From: Photobacterium obscurum
GTDB lineage: Bacteria; Pseudomonadota; Gammaproteobacteria; Enterobacterales; Vibrionaceae
Assembly: GCF_026191635.1 (NCBI RefSeq)
Contig: NZ_JAKRRW010000003.1
Coordinates: 62,001 to 126,000 of the forward strand
DNA: 64,000 nt
Reading direction: 5' to 3'
Shown: in pieces, positions 62,582 to 64,000 of the stretch
How the letters are laid out: each line of letters begins with the position of its first letter
Numbering within the stretch: the stretch's first letter is position 1
Made by a program: the position numbers and the translations under genes
Notes under the pieces: model-generated
What the model saw: only the letters and a program-made list of their open reading frames with translations
What the model was told of the DNA's origin: nothing
Databases searched by the model: none

Positions 62582-63922
62582 ATGATTACAATAAAAAAGG
62601 GTTTGGATATCCCAATTTCAGGGACTCCTACCCAGGCGATAAATGATGGCAAGACCATCACTCGAGTCGCCTTGCTTGGCGAAGAATATGTTGGTATGCG
62701 TCCTACAATGCATACTCGCGTAGGGGATGTAGTGAAGAAAGGTCAGGTTCTTTTTGAAGACAAGAAGAACCCTGGCGTTAAGTTCACTGCTCCAGCCAGC
62801 GGCAAGGTTGCAGAAATCAACCGTGGTGCGAAGCGTGTTCTACAATCCGTTGTGATTGATGTAGAAGGCGATGAGCAAATAACATTCAACAGCTATGAAG
62901 CTGGCCAGCTTGCTCAATTAGAGCGTGCTGCAATCGTGGATCAGCTAGTTGAGTCTGGTATGTGGACAGCGCTTCGTACGCGTCCTTTCAGCAAGGTTCC
63001 TGCAATCGACGCTGAAACTCAGGCTATCTTTGTTACAGCCATTGATACCAACCCTCTGGCTGCAAACCCAGAAATCATCATTAATGAGCAAAGCGACGCT
63101 TTTGTTGCCGGTCTGACGCTTCTATCTCGTCTGACTAGCGGTAAGGTGATGGTTTGTAAATCTGGTGCTAGCCTACCGCGTTCAACTGAATCTAATGTTG
63201 AAGAGCACGTATTCAATGGTCCGCACCCTGCCGGTCTTGTTGGTACGCATATCCACACATTGTTTGGTGCGAACCTAGAAAATGTAGCATGGCATATCAA
63301 CTACCAGGACGTTATCGCCTTCGGTAAGCTATTCCTGACAGGTGAACTATATACTGACCGTGTTATCTCACTGGCAGGCCCTGTAGTTAACAACCCACGT
63401 CTGGTTCGTACTCAGATCGGTGCATCTACTGTTCAGATTACTGACTCAGAAATGATGCCAGGTGAACTGCGCGTTCTTTCAGGCTCTGTTCTGAATGGTC
63501 TTCATGCAATTGGTCCACATGCCTACCTTGGCCGTTACCATCTACAGGTAACTGCGCTTCGTGAAGGTCGCGAGAAAGAATTCTTGGGCTGGATCGTACC
63601 AGGTAAAAACAAGTTCTCTATTACTCGTTCTTTCCTAAGCCAGTTCTTCCCTGGTCAGTTGTTTAATATGACAACGACGACGAATGGTAGTGAGCGTGCG
63701 ATGGTGCCAATCGGTAACTACGAAAAAGTTATGCCGCTTGATATCGAGCCGACACTGCTGCTTCGTGACCTATGTGCTGGTGACGTTGATAGTGCACAGC
63801 AGCTAGGTGCGCTAGAGCTTGATGAAGAAGATCTGGCTCTATGTACATTTGTTTGCCCAGGTAAGTATGAGTTCGGCCCACTTCTACGTGAGTGTCTGGA
63901 CACAATTGAGAAGGAAGGGTAA
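62582..63922 (+). CDS. nqrA: Na+-translocating NADH:quinone reductase subunit A
   Basis: NqrA is the cytoplasmic, quinone-region subunit of Na+-NQR, which links NADH oxidation to Na+ export. The 446-aa protein starts [18 protein letters not shown] and continues with [36 protein letters not shown] (residues 34-69), [49 protein letters not shown] and [10 protein letters not shown]...[11 protein letters not shown], all at the spacing of Vibrio NqrA. I start at ATG 62582; the frame from 62534 adds 16 unusual residues. nqrB follows after three bases. The Na+ gradient it makes is what the PomAB motor uses. Confidence 0.97.
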   Translation: MITIKKGLDIPISGTPTQAINDGKTITRVALLGEEYVGMRPTMHTRVGDVVKKGQVLFEDKKNPGVKFTAPASGKVAEINRGAKRVLQSVVIDVEGDEQITFNSYEAGQLAQLERAAIVDQLVESGMWTALRTRPFSKVPAIDAETQAIFVTAIDTNPLAANPEIIINEQSDAFVAGLTLLSRLTSGKVMVCKSGASLPRSTESNVEEHVFNGPHPAGLVGTHIHTLFGANLENVAWHINYQDVIAFGKLFLTGELYTDRVISLAGPVVNNPRLVRTQIGASTVQITDSEMMPGELRVLSGSVLNGLHAIGPHAYLGRYHLQVTALREGREKEFLGWIVPGKNKFSITRSFLSQFFPGQLFNMTTTTNGSERAMVPIGNYEKVMPLDIEPTLLLRDLCAGDVDSAQQLGALELDEEDLALCTFVCPGKYEFGPLLRECLDTIEKEG

Positions 63923-63925
63923 TTC

Positions 63926-64000
63926 ATGAGCCTCAAGAATTTCCTAGAGCAAATTGAACACCACTTTGAGCCGGGTGGTAAGCACGAGAAGTGGTTTGCG
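63926..64000 (+). CDS. nqrB: Na+-translocating NADH:quinone reductase subunit B (5' end)
   Basis: The first 25 codons (MSLKNFLEQIEHHFEPGG...) run off the window edge. They match the N-terminus of NqrB, the membrane subunit that binds FMN covalently and riboflavin. Starts three bases after the nqrA stop codon with AAGGAAGGG as ribosome site, in the usual nqrABCDEF order. Truncated by the window. Confidence 0.9.
   Translation, partial: MSLKNFLEQIEHHFEPGGKHEKWFA

Overview
The window reads as chromosomal DNA of a marine member of the Vibrionaceae, most likely Photobacterium or a close relative. The support is PomA/PomB (sodium-driven polar flagellar motor), the start of the Na+-NQR operon, two OmpK/Tsx-type porins, a RibBX-type riboflavin protein, and the conserved gene order bamB-der-yfgJ-xseA-guaBA and nrdR-ribD-ribE-ribBX-ribH-nusB-thiL-pgpA. 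I saw no rRNA, tRNA, CRISPR array, prophage or transposase gene. The genus is an inference.

Layout. 0-3 kb: end of yfgM, bamB, der. 3-9.2 kb: accessory insert in the der-xseA core, with a free-standing AlaX-like editing hydrolase, a LacI regulator with a phospho-beta-glycosidase behind a 47-bp perfect palindrome, yfgJ, and an orphan double-ATPase ABC protein behind a perfect 7-1-7 Fur box. 9.3-14 kb: xseA, guaB, guaA. 14.5-18 kb: two AbgT-family transporters, the second with an apparent 1-nt frameshift in a C tract. 18-23 kb: fghA-frmA formaldehyde detoxification, tadA, a 50-aa basic protein, mltF. 23.4-31.9 kb: purL and a 1396-aa VolA-like lipase lipoprotein. 32-36.4 kb: HAD phosphatase, small membrane protein, glnB followed by two covarying hairpin repeats, a YitT-family gene, glyA. 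36.6-42.7 kb: riboflavin/nusB/thiL/pgpA cluster. 42.8-45.3 kb: a 269-bp MITE-like element and a secreted 697-aa protein of unknown function. 45.3-48.4 kb: xseB-ispA-dxs on the minus strand. 48.5-51.9 kb: pomAB behind a sigma-28-type promoter, then thiI. 52-57.4 kb: yajL, panE, two Tsx/OmpK porins, ampG. 57.6-60.8 kb: hypothetical gene, ppiA, yajG, rlmG, bolA. 61-64 kb: TRAP-type binding lipoprotein, nqrA, start of nqrB.

Links between genes. guaB, guaA, purL and glyA each have a PurR-type box upstream, so the window shows four members of one purine regulon. XseA and XseB are the two subunits of exonuclease VII, encoded about 37 kb apart. RibD, RibE, RibBX and RibH cover riboflavin synthesis except for a clearly functional GTP cyclohydrolase II. 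IspA and Dxs act in isoprenoid synthesis, and Dxs also feeds thiamine synthesis with ThiI and ThiL. Three dispersed non-coding repeat families recur between genes: TTGGTAT-ended inverted repeats, CTAG-rich repeats, and the hairpin pair after glnB. They are the least explained part of the window, along with the 697-aa protein, the 120-aa protein and the 50-aa basic protein.
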